Assembly (NCBI RefSeq): GCF_038896935.1
Contig: NZ_JBANDC010000013.1
Location: forward strand, 83,050 to 147,049
DNA from: Collimonas rhizosphaerae
Lineage (GTDB): Bacteria > Pseudomonadota > Gammaproteobacteria > Burkholderiales > Burkholderiaceae_D
Length of the DNA stretch: 64,000 bases
Reading direction: 5' to 3'
Part shown: positions 24,332-35,100 of the stretch, one piece after another
How the letters are laid out: the number at the start of each line of letters is the position of its first letter
Position numbering within the stretch: position 1 is the stretch's first letter
Position numbers and translations under genes: made by a program
The notes under the pieces: model-generated
The model's input: only the letters and a program-made list of their open reading frames with translations
What the model was told of the DNA's origin: nothing
Databases searched by the model: none

Positions 24332-24802
24332 ATGCAGCTCATCATCGCTGCGGTCGGCCATAAAATGCCGGCATGGATAGAAAGCGGATTCGGCGAGTAT
24401 GCGAAACGCATGCCGCCGGACTGCCGCATCGTCCTCAAGGAAATCAAGCCGGTCGAACGTTCCGGCAGCAAGACCGCGGAAACAGCCATGGCGCTGGAAC
24501 GCAGCCGGATCGAGGCGGTGCTGCCGAAAGGCGTGCGCATCGTCGCCCTCGATGAACGCGGCAAAGACCTCACCAGCGTCCAGTTATCGCAGCAGCTGAC
24601 CCAATGGCAGCGCGACGGGCGCGATGTCGCCTTCATCATCGGCGGCGCCGACGGCCTCGATCCTGAATTCAAGGCCGGCGCCGACAGCCTGCTGCGCATC
24701 TCCAGCCTGACGCTGCCGCACGGCATGGTCAGGGTGCTGCTGGCGGAACAGCTCTACCGGGCCTGGTCGATTACCCAGAACCATCCTTATCACCGCGTCT
24801 GA
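24332..24802 (+). CDS. rlmH: 23S rRNA (pseudouridine1915-N3)-methyltransferase
   Basis: This is a 156-residue SPOUT methyltransferase that modifies helix 69 of 23S rRNA. The N-terminal strand reads MQLIIAAVGHKMPAWIESGF and the SAM-binding knot contains FIIGGADGLDPEF and LTLPHGMVRVLLAEQLYRAW. Length is standard. It follows rsfS by 23 bases, the usual gene order in proteobacteria. Confidence 0.96.
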   Translation: MQLIIAAVGHKMPAWIESGFGEYAKRMPPDCRIVLKEIKPVERSGSKTAETAMALERSRIEAVLPKGVRIVALDERGKDLTSVQLSQQLTQWQRDGRDVAFIIGGADGLDPEFKAGADSLLRISSLTLPHGMVRVLLAEQLYRAWSITQNHPYHRV

Positions 24803-24887
24803 GCCCCTCAATAAGCCCCCGATACGCAGGTAACTCTGTAATAATCGCTGGAATCATGAGACCACGCACCCGCCGTAGCCGCCAGCA

Positions 24888-25508
24888 ATGAAAAATCCTT
24901 ACCAGAAAATCTACCTTGCCTCGAAAAGCCCGCGCCGACGGGAATTGCTGCGACAGATCGGCGTCGCATTCGAATTGCTGCTGCTGCGCGACCAGACGCC
25001 GCGCGGCCCTGATGTCAGCGAGGAAGTCTTGCAGGGCGAAGCGCCGCAGGAGTATGTCGCCAGGGTGACCATGGAGAAAGCACACGCCGCGCAGCAGATG
25101 ATGGTGTGGCGCAGCCTGCCGGTGCGCCCTATCCTGGCCGCCGACACCACGGTCACGATCGACGGCCGGATCCTCGGCAAACCGGCCAGCAAAGCCGAGG
25201 CAAGCGCCATGCTGCGCCTGCTGTCGGGGCGCAGCCACCAGGTCCTGACCAGCGTTGCCGTCATCCATGGCGAGCAATCCTGGCAACTCACGCAGGTTTC
25301 CGATGTCTTGTTCCAGGAGCTGCCGGAAGCCATGATCGAAGCCTACTGCGATACCAGCGAACCTTACGACAAGGCCGGCGCTTATGGCATCCAGGGCCCG
25401 GCAGCGATTTTCATCGAAAGCATACGCGGCAGCCATTCAGGCATCATGGGCTTACCACTTTTTGAAACCGCGCAACTATTACAACAGGCAGGCATCCGCA
25501 TTTTATGA
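24888..25508 (+). CDS. Maf family nucleoside triphosphate pyrophosphatase
   Basis: The 206-residue Maf/YhdE-type enzyme hydrolyses non-canonical or modified NTPs. Motifs are IYLASKSPRRRELLRQIGV, the AADTTVTIDGRILGKP active-site loop, SGRSHQVLTSVAVI, and the EPYDKAGAYGIQG loop. The tail QLLQQAGIRIL is short. The stop overlaps the rng start by four bases (TTATGAGC), giving translational coupling. An 85-base gap separates it from rlmH. Confidence 0.94.
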   Translation: MKNPYQKIYLASKSPRRRELLRQIGVAFELLLLRDQTPRGPDVSEEVLQGEAPQEYVARVTMEKAHAAQQMMVWRSLPVRPILAADTTVTIDGRILGKPASKAEASAMLRLLSGRSHQVLTSVAVIHGEQSWQLTQVSDVLFQELPEAMIEAYCDTSEPYDKAGAYGIQGPAAIFIESIRGSHSGIMGLPLFETAQLLQQAGIRIL

Positions 25509-26968
25509 GCGAAGACATCCTCGTCAATATCACCCCCCAGGAAACCCGCGTCGCCCTGATTTTCCAGGGCGCGGTGCAAGAGCTGCACATCGAGCGCACC
25601 TTGTCGCGCGGCCTGGCCGGCAATATCTACCTGGGCAAAGTAGTCCGCGTGCTGCCCGGCATGCAATCGGCGTTCATCGATATCGGCCTCGAGCGTGCGG
25701 CATTCCTGCACGTCGCCGACATCTGGGAGACCCGCGCGCACGACGGCCAGGCGGCGCAGCAGACGCCGATTGAAAAGCTGCTGTTCGACGGCCAGTCGCT
25801 GACCGTGCAAGTGGTGAAAGACCCGATCGGCACCAAGGGCGCCAGGCTGTCGACCCAGATTTCGATTGCCGGCCGGATGCTGGTGTACCTGCCGCAAGAC
25901 CGGCACATCGGCATCTCGCAGCGGATCGAAAATGAAGCCGAGCGCGAACTGCTGAAGGATAAAGTGCAAAAGCTGCTGCCGCCCGAGGAAAAAGGCGGCT
26001 TCATCATCCGCACCATGGCCGAAGACGCTTCCGAGGCCGACCTGCAGATGGACATCGAGTACCTGCGCAAGACCTGGTCGTCGATTACCCAGCTGGCAAA
26101 AAGCAAACCGGCGCCGACCTTGCTGCACCAGGACCTGAGCCTGGCGCAGCGCGTGCTGCGCGATTTCGTCAATGACGAGACCACCACCATCCAGGTCGAC
26201 TCGCGCGAAAATTTCCAGAAGCTGCAAGAGTTCGCCGCCAGCTACACGCCGTCGGTGACCGCGCGGCTGATGCACTACACCGGCGAACGGCCCCTGTTCG
26301 ACCTGTACGGCGTGGAAGAAGAAATCCAGGAAGCATTGAGCCGCCGCGTGCCGCTCAAATCGGGCGGCTACCTGATCGTCGACCAGACCGAAGCCATGAC
26401 CACCATCGACGTCAACACCGGCAGCTTCGTCAACGGCCGCAATTTCGACGACACGATTTTCAAGACCAACCTGGAAGCGGCGCACGCCATAGCGCGCCAG
26501 CTCAGGCTGCGCAACCTGGGCGGCATCATCATCCTCGATTTCATCGACATGGAGAACAGCGAGCACAAGAGCGCCGTGCTGGCTGAGCTGCACAAGGCCC
26601 TGCTGCGCGACCGCACCAAAAAATCGGTATCCGAATTCTCGGCGCTGGGCCTGGTGGAAATGACCCGCAAGCGCACCCGCGAATCGCTGGCGCACATCTT
26701 GTGCGAGCCCTGCCCCGCCTGCAACGGCAAGGGCCAGGTCAAGACCGCGCGCACCATCTGCTACGAAATCCTGCGCGAAGTGCTGCGCGAAGCCAAGCAG
26801 TTCAACCCGCGCGAATTCCGCATCCTGGCGTCGCAGGTAGTGGTCGACATGTTCCTCGAGGAAGAATCCCAGCACCTTGCCATGCTGGGCGACTTCATCC
26901 GTAAACCGATTTCGCTGCAGGTGGAAACGGTTTATCCGCAGGAGCAGTACGACATCATCCTTATGTAA
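25505..26968 (+). CDS. rng: Ribonuclease G
   Basis: This is a 487-residue RNase E/G family endoribonuclease for 5' maturation of 16S rRNA and mRNA decay. The order is an N-terminal S1-like RNA-binding part (NIYLGKVVRVLPGMQSAFID) and the RNase H/DNase I-like core with DVNTGSFVNGRNFDDTIFKT. The catalytic Mg strand is GGIIILDFIDM and the zinc link is CEPCPACNGKG near residue 400. It lacks the long C-terminal scaffold of RNase E, hence RNase G. It follows maf with a four-base overlap. Confidence 0.95.
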   Translation: MSEDILVNITPQETRVALIFQGAVQELHIERTLSRGLAGNIYLGKVVRVLPGMQSAFIDIGLERAAFLHVADIWETRAHDGQAAQQTPIEKLLFDGQSLTVQVVKDPIGTKGARLSTQISIAGRMLVYLPQDRHIGISQRIENEAERELLKDKVQKLLPPEEKGGFIIRTMAEDASEADLQMDIEYLRKTWSSITQLAKSKPAPTLLHQDLSLAQRVLRDFVNDETTTIQVDSRENFQKLQEFAASYTPSVTARLMHYTGERPLFDLYGVEEEIQEALSRRVPLKSGGYLIVDQTEAMTTIDVNTGSFVNGRNFDDTIFKTNLEAAHAIARQLRLRNLGGIIILDFIDMENSEHKSAVLAELHKALLRDRTKKSVSEFSALGLVEMTRKRTRESLAHILCEPCPACNGKGQVKTARTICYEILREVLREAKQFNPREFRILASQVVVDMFLEEESQHLAMLGDFIRKPISLQVETVYPQEQYDIILM

Positions 26969-26975
26969 GGCATCC

Positions 26976-27941
26976 ATGAATAGCCCTTTACCGATTTCTC
27001 CTGCAGCCGCCGACGGTTCTTTCCATATCGCCTTTTGCGTCGACGACCACTATTGCCGCAGCATGGGGGCGACCATCGCCTCCGTCATTGCCAACAGCCC
27101 GGGCGTAACATTCACCTTCCACGTGTTTGCCTTCGCCCTTTCCGAAGACAACCGCCGGCGCTTCAAGGAACTGGAACAGATGTACCAGCTGAAGACGCAT
27201 GTGCATATCATCGATCCGGCGGTATTCAAGCCGTTCGCGCACATTTCGCAGTTTTCCTACTATTCGCCCACCATCTTCACGCGCCTGCTGATCCCGTCCA
27301 CTTTGCGCGGCATCTGCGACAAGGTCCTGTACCTGGATGCGGATATCCTGTGCGCCGGCAGCATGGCCGAGCTGCTGGACATGGATTTCGGCGACAGCGC
27401 GGCGATTGTCGTGCCGGACGCCGACGAAACCACCAGGAGGCGCTGTGCGGCCCTGCAGCTGGCATCGCAGAAGTATTTCAATTCCGGCGTGATGTACATG
27501 CATGTCGATAACTGGATGGCCCAGGAAATCACCGAAAAAACCATCCTTGCGATCCTCGAAAACGGCAAGGACTACAGGTTCCCGGACCAGGACGCGCTGA
27601 ATGTGGTGCTGGAAGGGAAAATCCAATATATCCCGAGGAAATGGAATTTCCTGTACGACCTGATCCATGACCTGGAAAAGGACAAGCGCCAGATGCGCGA
27701 TATCGGCGAGGTGGTCTTCATTCACTTCGCAGGCGCCGTGAAACCCTGGAACGACTGGTGCCTGCATGCGTCGCGGGACATGTTCGTCAAGTACCAGGCG
27801 TTGTCGCCATGGGCCGACCTGCCGCTCGATCCGGCGCCAAGAAACTATAAAGAGATGCGGATGTATTCCCGCTTCCTGATGAAACGCGGCCAGATGCTGG
27901 ACAGTTTCAAGTGGTACATGAAATACCTTTCCGCCAGGTAA
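26976..27941 (+). CDS. Family 8 glycosyltransferase (LPS core type)
   Basis: The 321-residue protein resembles the RfaI/RfaJ/WaaJ GT8 glucosyl/galactosyltransferases, which add hexoses to the lipopolysaccharide core at the cytosolic side of the inner membrane. Markers are HIAFCVDDHYCRSMGATIAS at the start and the DxD metal motif in VLYLDADILCAGSM. Later markers are YFNSGVMYMHVDNW, FPDQDALN and VFIHFAGAVKPW, in the usual order. ATG 26976 gives the canonical start; the frame open further upstream overlaps rng and is not needed. No acceptor can be named. It is followed by two GT9 genes and msbA. Confidence 0.88.
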   Translation: MNSPLPISPAAADGSFHIAFCVDDHYCRSMGATIASVIANSPGVTFTFHVFAFALSEDNRRRFKELEQMYQLKTHVHIIDPAVFKPFAHISQFSYYSPTIFTRLLIPSTLRGICDKVLYLDADILCAGSMAELLDMDFGDSAAIVVPDADETTRRRCAALQLASQKYFNSGVMYMHVDNWMAQEITEKTILAILENGKDYRFPDQDALNVVLEGKIQYIPRKWNFLYDLIHDLEKDKRQMRDIGEVVFIHFAGAVKPWNDWCLHASRDMFVKYQALSPWADLPLDPAPRNYKEMRMYSRFLMKRGQMLDSFKWYMKYLSAR

Positions 27942-28044
27942 ATATGCATGAAGGGTAACAAAAAGTGAGAACCTGGCCGGCGACCCTGGCCGCCAGCTAT
28001 AATTTCTGCAACTTATCGTCTATACAGCCTTAACCGATCCAATA

Positions 28045-29115
28045 ATGGCAATAACCAGCTCCCATCTCTTGATATGCCGCACCGACAACATCGGCGACGT
28101 CATCCTGACATTACCCATCGCCGCTTTCCTGAAGCAGCACTATCCGGACCTGAAAATCAGTTTCCTGTGCCGGGGTTATGCCGCGCCGGTCGTCAGGCAG
28201 TGCCGCAGCATCGATGAGGTGGTGGAACTGGAAAGTTTCCTGCTGGACCCCGCTGCCTATTTTGCCCACGCTGACGTCGATACGATCATATTGGCGCAAC
28301 CGAACAAACGCCTGGCGGTTATCGCTTTCAAGGCCCGCATCCGCAACCGTATCGGCAACGCCCGCCATAAGCTTTACCAGATGCTGTATTGCAACCGCCG
28401 GGTGCGGTTCAAGAAAGGGAACTCTGAATACCATGAGGCACAATTCAATTTTGAGTTCCTGCGCCCTTTCGGCCTCACTACCATTCCCGAACCTTCGGCC
28501 ATTCCAGCTCTTTACGATTTCGATGTCCCGCAGAATCCGGAAATAAACCGGCTGCTTCAGCCCTATCCGTTCAACCTCATCCTTCATACAAAATCGAATG
28601 GGCATGGGCGCGAATGGCCGGTCAGCCATTACGCGGCGCTTGCCCGGCAGCTCAGCAAATATCCCGACGTCCGCCTGTGGCTGACAGGCAGTCCCGCCGA
28701 AGGACAATGGCTGGCCGAACATGCCGAGGAACTGCTGGAATTGGAGAATGTGAGCAACCTGTGCGGCAAGTACAGCCTGGATCAGCTCAGCTCGCTGATT
28801 AACGCAGCCGACGGCTTGATTGCAAGCGGCACCGGCCCGCTCCATATTTCCGCCGCGCTGGGCCAGCGCACGCTCGGCCTGTTCCCGCCGACGCGGCCGA
28901 TGCATCCGGGGCGCTGGGCGCCGCTCGGGCGACGGGCCCAAGCCTTGTCCTTGCCGGTCAGCTGCACCGGTTGCAAGGATAGCCAGGCGGCCACTTGCGC
29001 CTGCATGGAAAACATCACGCCTGAAAGCGTCGCCGAGATCGTTTTGCGATGGCGGCAAGAAGCGCAGGCAGAAAAAGCCCCCGCCCCTGCTATCAGCGCT
29101 TCAGGACGGCAATAA
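28045..29115 (+). CDS. Family 9 glycosyltransferase (heptosyltransferase-like)
   Basis: The 356-residue GT-B fold protein is related to WaaC/WaaF/WaaQ heptosyltransferases of the LPS inner core. It begins LLICRTDNIGDVILTLPIAA, a typical GT9 start (RxDxIGDxxLTLP). The second half contains HTKSNGHGREWPVSHYAALA, LTGSPAEGQWL and LIASGTGPLHISAALGQRTL followed by GLFPP. The tail is Ala/Pro-rich. It is monocistronic on the plus strand and converges with a second GT9 gene, with a 23-base overlap of their 3' ends. Confidence 0.9.
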   Translation: MAITSSHLLICRTDNIGDVILTLPIAAFLKQHYPDLKISFLCRGYAAPVVRQCRSIDEVVELESFLLDPAAYFAHADVDTIILAQPNKRLAVIAFKARIRNRIGNARHKLYQMLYCNRRVRFKKGNSEYHEAQFNFEFLRPFGLTTIPEPSAIPALYDFDVPQNPEINRLLQPYPFNLILHTKSNGHGREWPVSHYAALARQLSKYPDVRLWLTGSPAEGQWLAEHAEELLELENVSNLCGKYSLDQLSSLINAADGLIASGTGPLHISAALGQRTLGLFPPTRPMHPGRWAPLGRRAQALSLPVSCTGCKDSQAATCACMENITPESVAEIVLRWRQEAQAEKAPAPAISASGRQ

Positions 29116-30214
29116 CCTGCGCAACCGTAATCGCCTTCACCCAGTCCCGACGATTTGCGGTGGTAATGACAATGCTGTTCTCTTTATCGATCGGCGCCCA
29201 TTCGGGATTTTTCTGACGCATCAACGCAATCACGGGCACCTGTACCGCGTTCGCCAGGTGCATCACCGCGGTTTCAACCGAGATGATCAAGTCGCACTCG
29301 CGCAGCATCGCCGGCAGCTGGAAAAAGTTCTCCTGGGCGCTGAACAGCTGCAAGCGTTCAACCGCATGACCGTCGAAAAACGTCTTGGCCTGCGCCATTT
29401 CTTCCGGCACGACATTCACGATAAACCGGGTATCTTTCCAGGCATCCTGGGTCCTGATCGCTGCCACCAGTTCCACCACCCGTTCCAGCGGCCAGCAGCG
29501 TTTGTGCGTCTTGGCGTACGGATTGACGAAAACCAGCTTGGCCGGATTGACAGATTGCCTGCGGTCGCGATTAAAGCCCCACAGTTTCAGCTGCTCCTGT
29601 GCGTACCGGCCCCATTGCTCTGGAATGCGCACGAAAGGCTGGCGTGACGACGCCGCGCTGTCCATGCCGAACAAGCGGTTGAACCAGGCAGCATAAACCT
29701 CGCTGATGTGCACTCCCGGCTGCGCTACGCGGTCAGGATCGAAAGCGGCATCCAGCTTGCGGTAAGCCAGGCGCTTGTGCAAGGCAAGGACTCCAGCCGG
29801 CTTTTTCATCCCGACCACAAAACCTTGCGGACTGATTTGGCGCGCCAGCGTTGCATACATGGGCGGCCTCAAGGTCGACAGCGACACCACCAGCGGGTAC
29901 TGCTGCTTTTGCGCCTCGGCGATCGACTCTTCAAACAAGGCGGGGTTGTATGTTTGCTGATAGACCTTGGCGACGAAAGGACATTCGGCCAGCCAGTCAT
30001 ACAAGGCGTATTTCTTCAGGAAGGGCCACGCCGCGGTGTTCTTGGTGCGACGCACCTCATCCACCCATATATGGATCTTGATATGCGGGAAGGCTTGCGC
30101 AAAGGCTTGGAAACAATTCTGCAGATAAGTGAAATCGCCGAGGGCAAGGTGGGCGATGAACAGGATCTTATCCGTTTTTTTTAACAGTTCGGCTGGAACG
30201 AGTTGTGCTGTCAT
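29093..30214 (-). CDS. Second family 9 glycosyltransferase (LPS)
   Basis: The 373-residue GT9-type protein is distinct in sequence from the neighbouring GT9. Recognisable parts are KILFIAHLALGDFTYLQNCF at the N-terminus, NPYAKTHKRCWPLERVVELV, and the donor-site segment LRECDLIISVETAVMHLANA. The family adds heptose or Kdo-linked sugars to the LPS core. It is co-directional with msbA and lies downstream of it, separated by a stem-loop. Its 3' end overlaps the convergent GT9 gene by 23 bases, so antisense interference between the two transcripts is possible. Confidence 0.86.
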   Translation of the reverse strand: MTAQLVPAELLKKTDKILFIAHLALGDFTYLQNCFQAFAQAFPHIKIHIWVDEVRRTKNTAAWPFLKKYALYDWLAECPFVAKVYQQTYNPALFEESIAEAQKQQYPLVVSLSTLRPPMYATLARQISPQGFVVGMKKPAGVLALHKRLAYRKLDAAFDPDRVAQPGVHISEVYAAWFNRLFGMDSAASSRQPFVRIPEQWGRYAQEQLKLWGFNRDRRQSVNPAKLVFVNPYAKTHKRCWPLERVVELVAAIRTQDAWKDTRFIVNVVPEEMAQAKTFFDGHAVERLQLFSAQENFFQLPAMLRECDLIISVETAVMHLANAVQVPVIALMRQKNPEWAPIDKENSIVITTANRRDWVKAITVAQVIAVLKR

Positions 30215-30267
30215 GAGATTTTCTTTTGATTTTTTTCAGGCGACATTTCCAGAGGGAGCAGGCCGGC

Positions 30268-30292
30268 GATCTCAGGCAGCAAGCCTGAGATC
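30268..30292 (-). terminator. Stem-loop between msbA and the second GT9 gene
   Basis: GATCTCAGGC and GCCTGAGATC (30268-30277 and 30283-30292) form a perfect 10-bp stem with a five-base loop, eight bases after the msbA stop. No T-run follows on the minus strand, so it may be a partial terminator or an RNA stabiliser. Confidence 0.5.
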
Positions 30293-30299
30293 CCGCACA

Positions 30300-32057
30300 T
30301 TACATCTCTATATTCACCGCATCCTTGGAAAACTGGAGATGATACAAATTTGCGTATGCACCCTGCTTGCCGAGCAATTCATCGTGGGTGCCGATTTCGA
30401 CAATGCTGCCGTTCGAGAGCACGACGATGCGGCTGGCGCGCTCGATAGTCGAGAGCCGGTGCGCAATCACGAAAGTGGTGCGGCCTTGCATCAGCTGGTC
30501 GAGCGCCGCCTGCACTGCCCGTTCCGATTCGGTATCGAGCGCTGAAGTCGCCTCGTCCAGGATCAGGATGGGAGCATCCTTGTAGATGGCGCGCGCCATT
30601 GCCAGGCGCTGGCGCTGGCCGCCGGACAGGCGCGAACCGTTGTCGCCGATTTGCGTTTCGTACCCTTCTGGCAAAGCGGCAATCATGTCGGCCAGGTAAG
30701 CGGCCTTGGCAGCGGCTTCAATCCGTACGCGGTCCGGCGCCCGGTCGCCATAGGCGATATTGGCGGCGATCGTGTCGTTGAACAGCACGACATTCTGACT
30801 GACCATGGCTATCTGCGCCCGCAGGCTGTTCAAGGATATGTCCTCGATAGGCAAGTCATCCAGCAGGATACGGCCTTCAGTCACCGAATAGAATCCGGGA
30901 ATCAGGTTCACCAGCGTCGATTTGCCGCCGCCTGACATCCCCACGAAGGCGATGGTTTCACCCGGCTCGACGTTCAGGTTAATGTTCTTTAGCGCAGGCT
31001 TTTCCTGGCCTGGATAAGAAAAACCGACATTGGAAAATGCGATTTTCCCGTTTGCACGCTTGTCCAGCTGTACTCCCCCGGTGCGCTCGACCGGACTGTC
31101 GATCAGCTTGAACACCGCTTCTGCCGCAGCCATGCCGCGCTGCAGCGGGCCGTTCACTTCAGCCAGCTGCTTGAGCGGTACCTGCAAGGCGATCATCGCC
31201 GCCAGGAACGACACGAAATCGCCCGCGGTAAGCTGGCCGTGGCTTGCCTGCACCAGCCCCATCGTGATCATCGCCGACATGGCGCAGGCCATCATGATTT
31301 GCGTGACCGGCACGGTGGCGGCAAAGGTGCTGGTCATGCGCATGCTGTAGTGACGGATATGTTCTGCCGATTCTTCGAATCGCTTCCGCTCGTAAGTCTC
31401 GCCGCCAAACACCTTGATGACCTGCTGCGCGCGCGCGGTTTCTTCAATGACCTGGGTCAACTGCGCATTGACGTCGAGTGAATCCTTATTCAGCCGTTTC
31501 AAGCGCTTGGCGGTGGTGCGCACTACCAGGATCATCAGCGGCATCAACACCAGCGCCACGATCGTCAGTTTCCAGCTGATGAACAGCATGTAGCCCAGCA
31601 AACCCGCTACAGTCAGCACGCAACGCACGATCGAAGTAAACAGCTTGCTGATCATTTCTATGATTTGCTGCACTTCAAACATGATCGAATTGATCACGCG
31701 CCCTACCGTATGCGTAGCGTGGAAATCAATCGACACATTCAGGATCCGATTGAACATCTGCTGCCGCAATGTCGTCAGCACCCGGGTCGACACCCAGTTG
31801 GTCATGTAGGTTGTCAAAAAGGTCGAAGCGCCGCGCGCCACAAATGCGCCAATCACGGCGACCGGCACCAGCCACAGCGGGAACGTAGGTTTTTCGACAA
31901 AACCGTTGTCCAGCAGGATTTTGAAAATGTAAGCTACCAGCGGCTCCGTCGCCGCGGTCACGACCATGCCAAGAAGACCAAGGACCAGTCTTTTTTTGTA
32001 TGGGCGATGCAATAGTGCAAGGCGCTTGAAAATTGTCGTATAGGAAAATGCGCTCAT
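30300..32057 (-). CDS. msbA: Lipid A export ABC transporter MsbA
   Basis: This is a 585-residue half-transporter with six membrane helices in residues about 25-320, then an ABC ATPase domain. Walker A is GMSGGGKST (about residue 375), the signature is LSGGQRQRLAMARAIYKDAP, Walker B is ILILDEATSALD and the switch is VIAHRLSTI. As a homodimer MsbA flips lipid A-core across the inner membrane. Neighbouring GT9 and GT8 genes supply the core sugars. The gap to dnaE (about 120 bases) holds no gene. Confidence 0.92.
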   Translation of the reverse strand: MSAFSYTTIFKRLALLHRPYKKRLVLGLLGMVVTAATEPLVAYIFKILLDNGFVEKPTFPLWLVPVAVIGAFVARGASTFLTTYMTNWVSTRVLTTLRQQMFNRILNVSIDFHATHTVGRVINSIMFEVQQIIEMISKLFTSIVRCVLTVAGLLGYMLFISWKLTIVALVLMPLMILVVRTTAKRLKRLNKDSLDVNAQLTQVIEETARAQQVIKVFGGETYERKRFEESAEHIRHYSMRMTSTFAATVPVTQIMMACAMSAMITMGLVQASHGQLTAGDFVSFLAAMIALQVPLKQLAEVNGPLQRGMAAAEAVFKLIDSPVERTGGVQLDKRANGKIAFSNVGFSYPGQEKPALKNINLNVEPGETIAFVGMSGGGKSTLVNLIPGFYSVTEGRILLDDLPIEDISLNSLRAQIAMVSQNVVLFNDTIAANIAYGDRAPDRVRIEAAAKAAYLADMIAALPEGYETQIGDNGSRLSGGQRQRLAMARAIYKDAPILILDEATSALDTESERAVQAALDQLMQGRTTFVIAHRLSTIERASRIVVLSNGSIVEIGTHDELLGKQGAYANLYHLQFSKDAVNIEM

Positions 32058-32176
32058 AAGTCAGTCTGCTTTAAGTTCTTTTTTGCGCTTTACCGTCATG
32101 AAAAAAATCTTTCCTGAAAGTAGTGCTAAGTAATATGGGGATGCAGAGCCAATTGGCAAAAAGCGACAGCTGTGCC

Positions 32177-35100
32177 CTAGTATTCCACGGCGACAGCTTC
32201 CTTCCCTACTTTTTCCACCAGCGCCAGCTGCAAGCCATCGCTGGGAGACACTCGCCATGCATCGCCCAGCACTATTTCGCAAGCTACCCCGTCGCCGGTA
32301 TAGCGCAGCGTCATCGGCAGGCCGCTGTCGGACCGGTGCGACGACAGCATTTCCCTCAGCTGCACCGCATCGATTTTCTGTGACGGCGACGATAGGGACA
32401 GCACGATTTGACGGCCGTATTGAATTCGCGCAGTGGCGATATCCATCACCCGTTCAGCGGACACCCGCAAGCCGCCGTTGAAACGGTCTTCAGAGACCTT
32501 GCCATGCACCACCAGGAATTCGTCTTCCTTGAAAAACGCCTTGTTGGGCTCGAACTGTTCGTTATAGACGGTAACGTCGACAGTCGCGCTGCCGTCGTCC
32601 AGCGTGACGATCATCATTTTTCCACGCTGCGTCATTTGCGCCCGCAGGCCGGAGATGATGCCCGCCAGGATGCGCGGTTCGCGCGACGGTTCCAGGCTGC
32701 CCAGCGGCGTGCGCGCGAAGCGGCGCGCTTCGGCGGCATAGGCGTGGAACAGATGGCCGGACAGATAGAAGCCCAGCGCGCTTTTCTCTTCGGTCAGTTT
32801 TTGTTTGTCGGTCCATGGCGCGGCCTGCACATATTCGATCGGCGCTTCCAGGTCGCTGTCGTCGCCGCCAAACAGGCTGACCTGGTTAGCCGAGGCCAGC
32901 TTCTGGTCCGCAGCTTCCATCGCCCGCGGCACCGACGCCAGCAGGATGCCGCGGTCGACCTTGAAACAATCGAAGGCGCCGGCGCGTATCAGCGACTCGA
33001 TGGTGCGGCGATTGATCTGGCGCTTGTCCACCCGCAGGCAGAAATCGAACAGGTCGACAAACGGTTTTTCCTGGCGGGCGGCAATGATGGCTTCAATCGC
33101 GTTCTGGCCCGAGCCTTTTACCGCACCGAGGCCGTAACGGATGAAGGTGGCTTTCTTGCCCGGCTCGCCTTCCGGCGTAAAACGGTAATCCGAGAGATTG
33201 ATGTCCGGCGGCAGCAAGGTCAGCTTGCACACCGTCAGCGAATCTTCCACCAGGATCTTGATCTTTTCGGTGTCGTCCATCGCCAGCGACAAGTTGGCGG
33301 CCATGAACGCGGCGGGATGATGCGCCTTCAGGTATGCGGTGTGATAGGACAGCAAGGCGTAAGCGGCAGCATGCGACTTGTTGAAGCCGTAGCCCGCGAA
33401 TTTTTCCATCAGGTCGAAAATCTCGTCGGCCTTGGCTTCGCTCAAGCCGTCCTTGGCGGCGCCGTCGCGGAAAATCTGGCGGTGCTCGGCCATCTCTTCC
33501 GCTTTTTTCTTACCCATCGCCCGCCGCAGCAAATCCGCGCCGCCGAGCGAGTAGCCGCCGACCACCTGCGCCATCTGCATCACCTGCTCCTGGTACACCA
33601 TGATGCCGTAGGTTTCCGACAAGATGCCTTCGGTACGCGGATCGGGATAGTCGAAGCGCTCGCCGTGCTTGCGTTTGCAGAAATCCGGGATCAGGTCCAT
33701 CGGACCCGGCCGATACAACGCCACCAGCGCGATAATGTCTTCGAAGCGGTCGGGCCGTGCATCTTTCAGCATGCCTTGCATGCCGCGGCTTTCCAGCTGG
33801 AACACGGCGACCGTCTTGGCCGCGGTCAGCAATTCGTACGACGGCCGGTCGTTGAGCGGCAGCTTCTCCAGGCTGAAATCGGCCATGGCCGGATCGAGCT
33901 GCTTGATGTAGCGCACCGCGCGGTCAAGGATCGTCAGCGTGGTCAAACCCAAAAAGTCGAACTTGACCAGGCCGACGGCTTCCACATCGTCCTTGTCGTA
34001 CTGCGATACCACGCCGGCGTCGCCGCCTTGCGTATACAGCGGGCAGAAATCGGTCAGCTTGCCGGGCGCGATCAGCACGCCGCCGGCATGCATGCCGATG
34101 TTGCGGGCGATGCCTTCGACTTGCTGCGCCAGGTTGAGCAGCTGCTTGACCTCTTCTTCGTTCTCCAGGCGTTCGGCCAGCATCGGCTCTTCCTGGATCG
34201 CATCGGCAATCGTGACGTGCTTGCCCGGCTTGAACGGAATCAGCTTGGAAATGCCGTCGCAGAAATTGTAGCCAAAATCGAGCACCCGGCCGACGTCGCG
34301 GATCGCACCCTTGGCCGCCATCGTACCGAAGGTCGCAATCTGCGATACCGCATCCTTGCCGTATAAATCCTTGACGTGCTGGATGACGCGGTCGCGGCCC
34401 TCTTGGCAAAAATCGATATCGAAGTCGGGCATCGATACCCGCTCAGGATTGAGGAAGCGTTCGAACAGCAGGTTGTATTTGAGCGGATCCAGGTCGGTGA
34501 TCTGCAACGAATACGCCACCAGCGAACCGGCGCCCGAACCCCGCCCCGGGCCTACCGGCACGCCATTCTGCTTGGCCCAGCGGATAAACTCGGCAACGAT
34601 CAGGAAGTAGCCGGGGAAACCCATCTTGATGATGGTGTCGGTTTCAAATTTCAACCGGTCCTGATAACGCTGGCGCTGCTGCTCGCGCCTGGTTTCATCC
34701 GGGAACAGGTGCAGCAGCCGCAGCTCCAGTCCCTCTTGCGATTGCTGTATCAGGAACTCGCCGATGGTCATGCCGTCCGGCGTCGGGAAATCCGGCAATT
34801 GCGGTTTGCCCAGCTGCAGCGTCAGGTTGCAGCGCTTGGCGATTTCGATGGAGTTTTGCAGCGCCGCCGGCATGTCGGCGAACAGTGCGGCCATCTCGGC
34901 CTGGGTCTTGAACGATTGCTGGTCATTGAAGCGGCGTACGCGGCGCGCATTGGCCAGCATTTCGCCTTCGGCGATACAGGTGCGCGCTTCATGCGCGATG
35001 AATTCTTCCTTGTCCAGGAACTGGATCGGATGGGTGGCCACCACCGGCACATTGAATTTGGCCGCCAGCGCCACCGCCTGGCGCACATGCGTTTCCATGT

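Noticed and set aside
25382..26977. 531-codon minus-strand frame over rng
   Set aside because: Antisense shadow of ribonuclease G; composition follows codon-position GC bias and no motif is seen.
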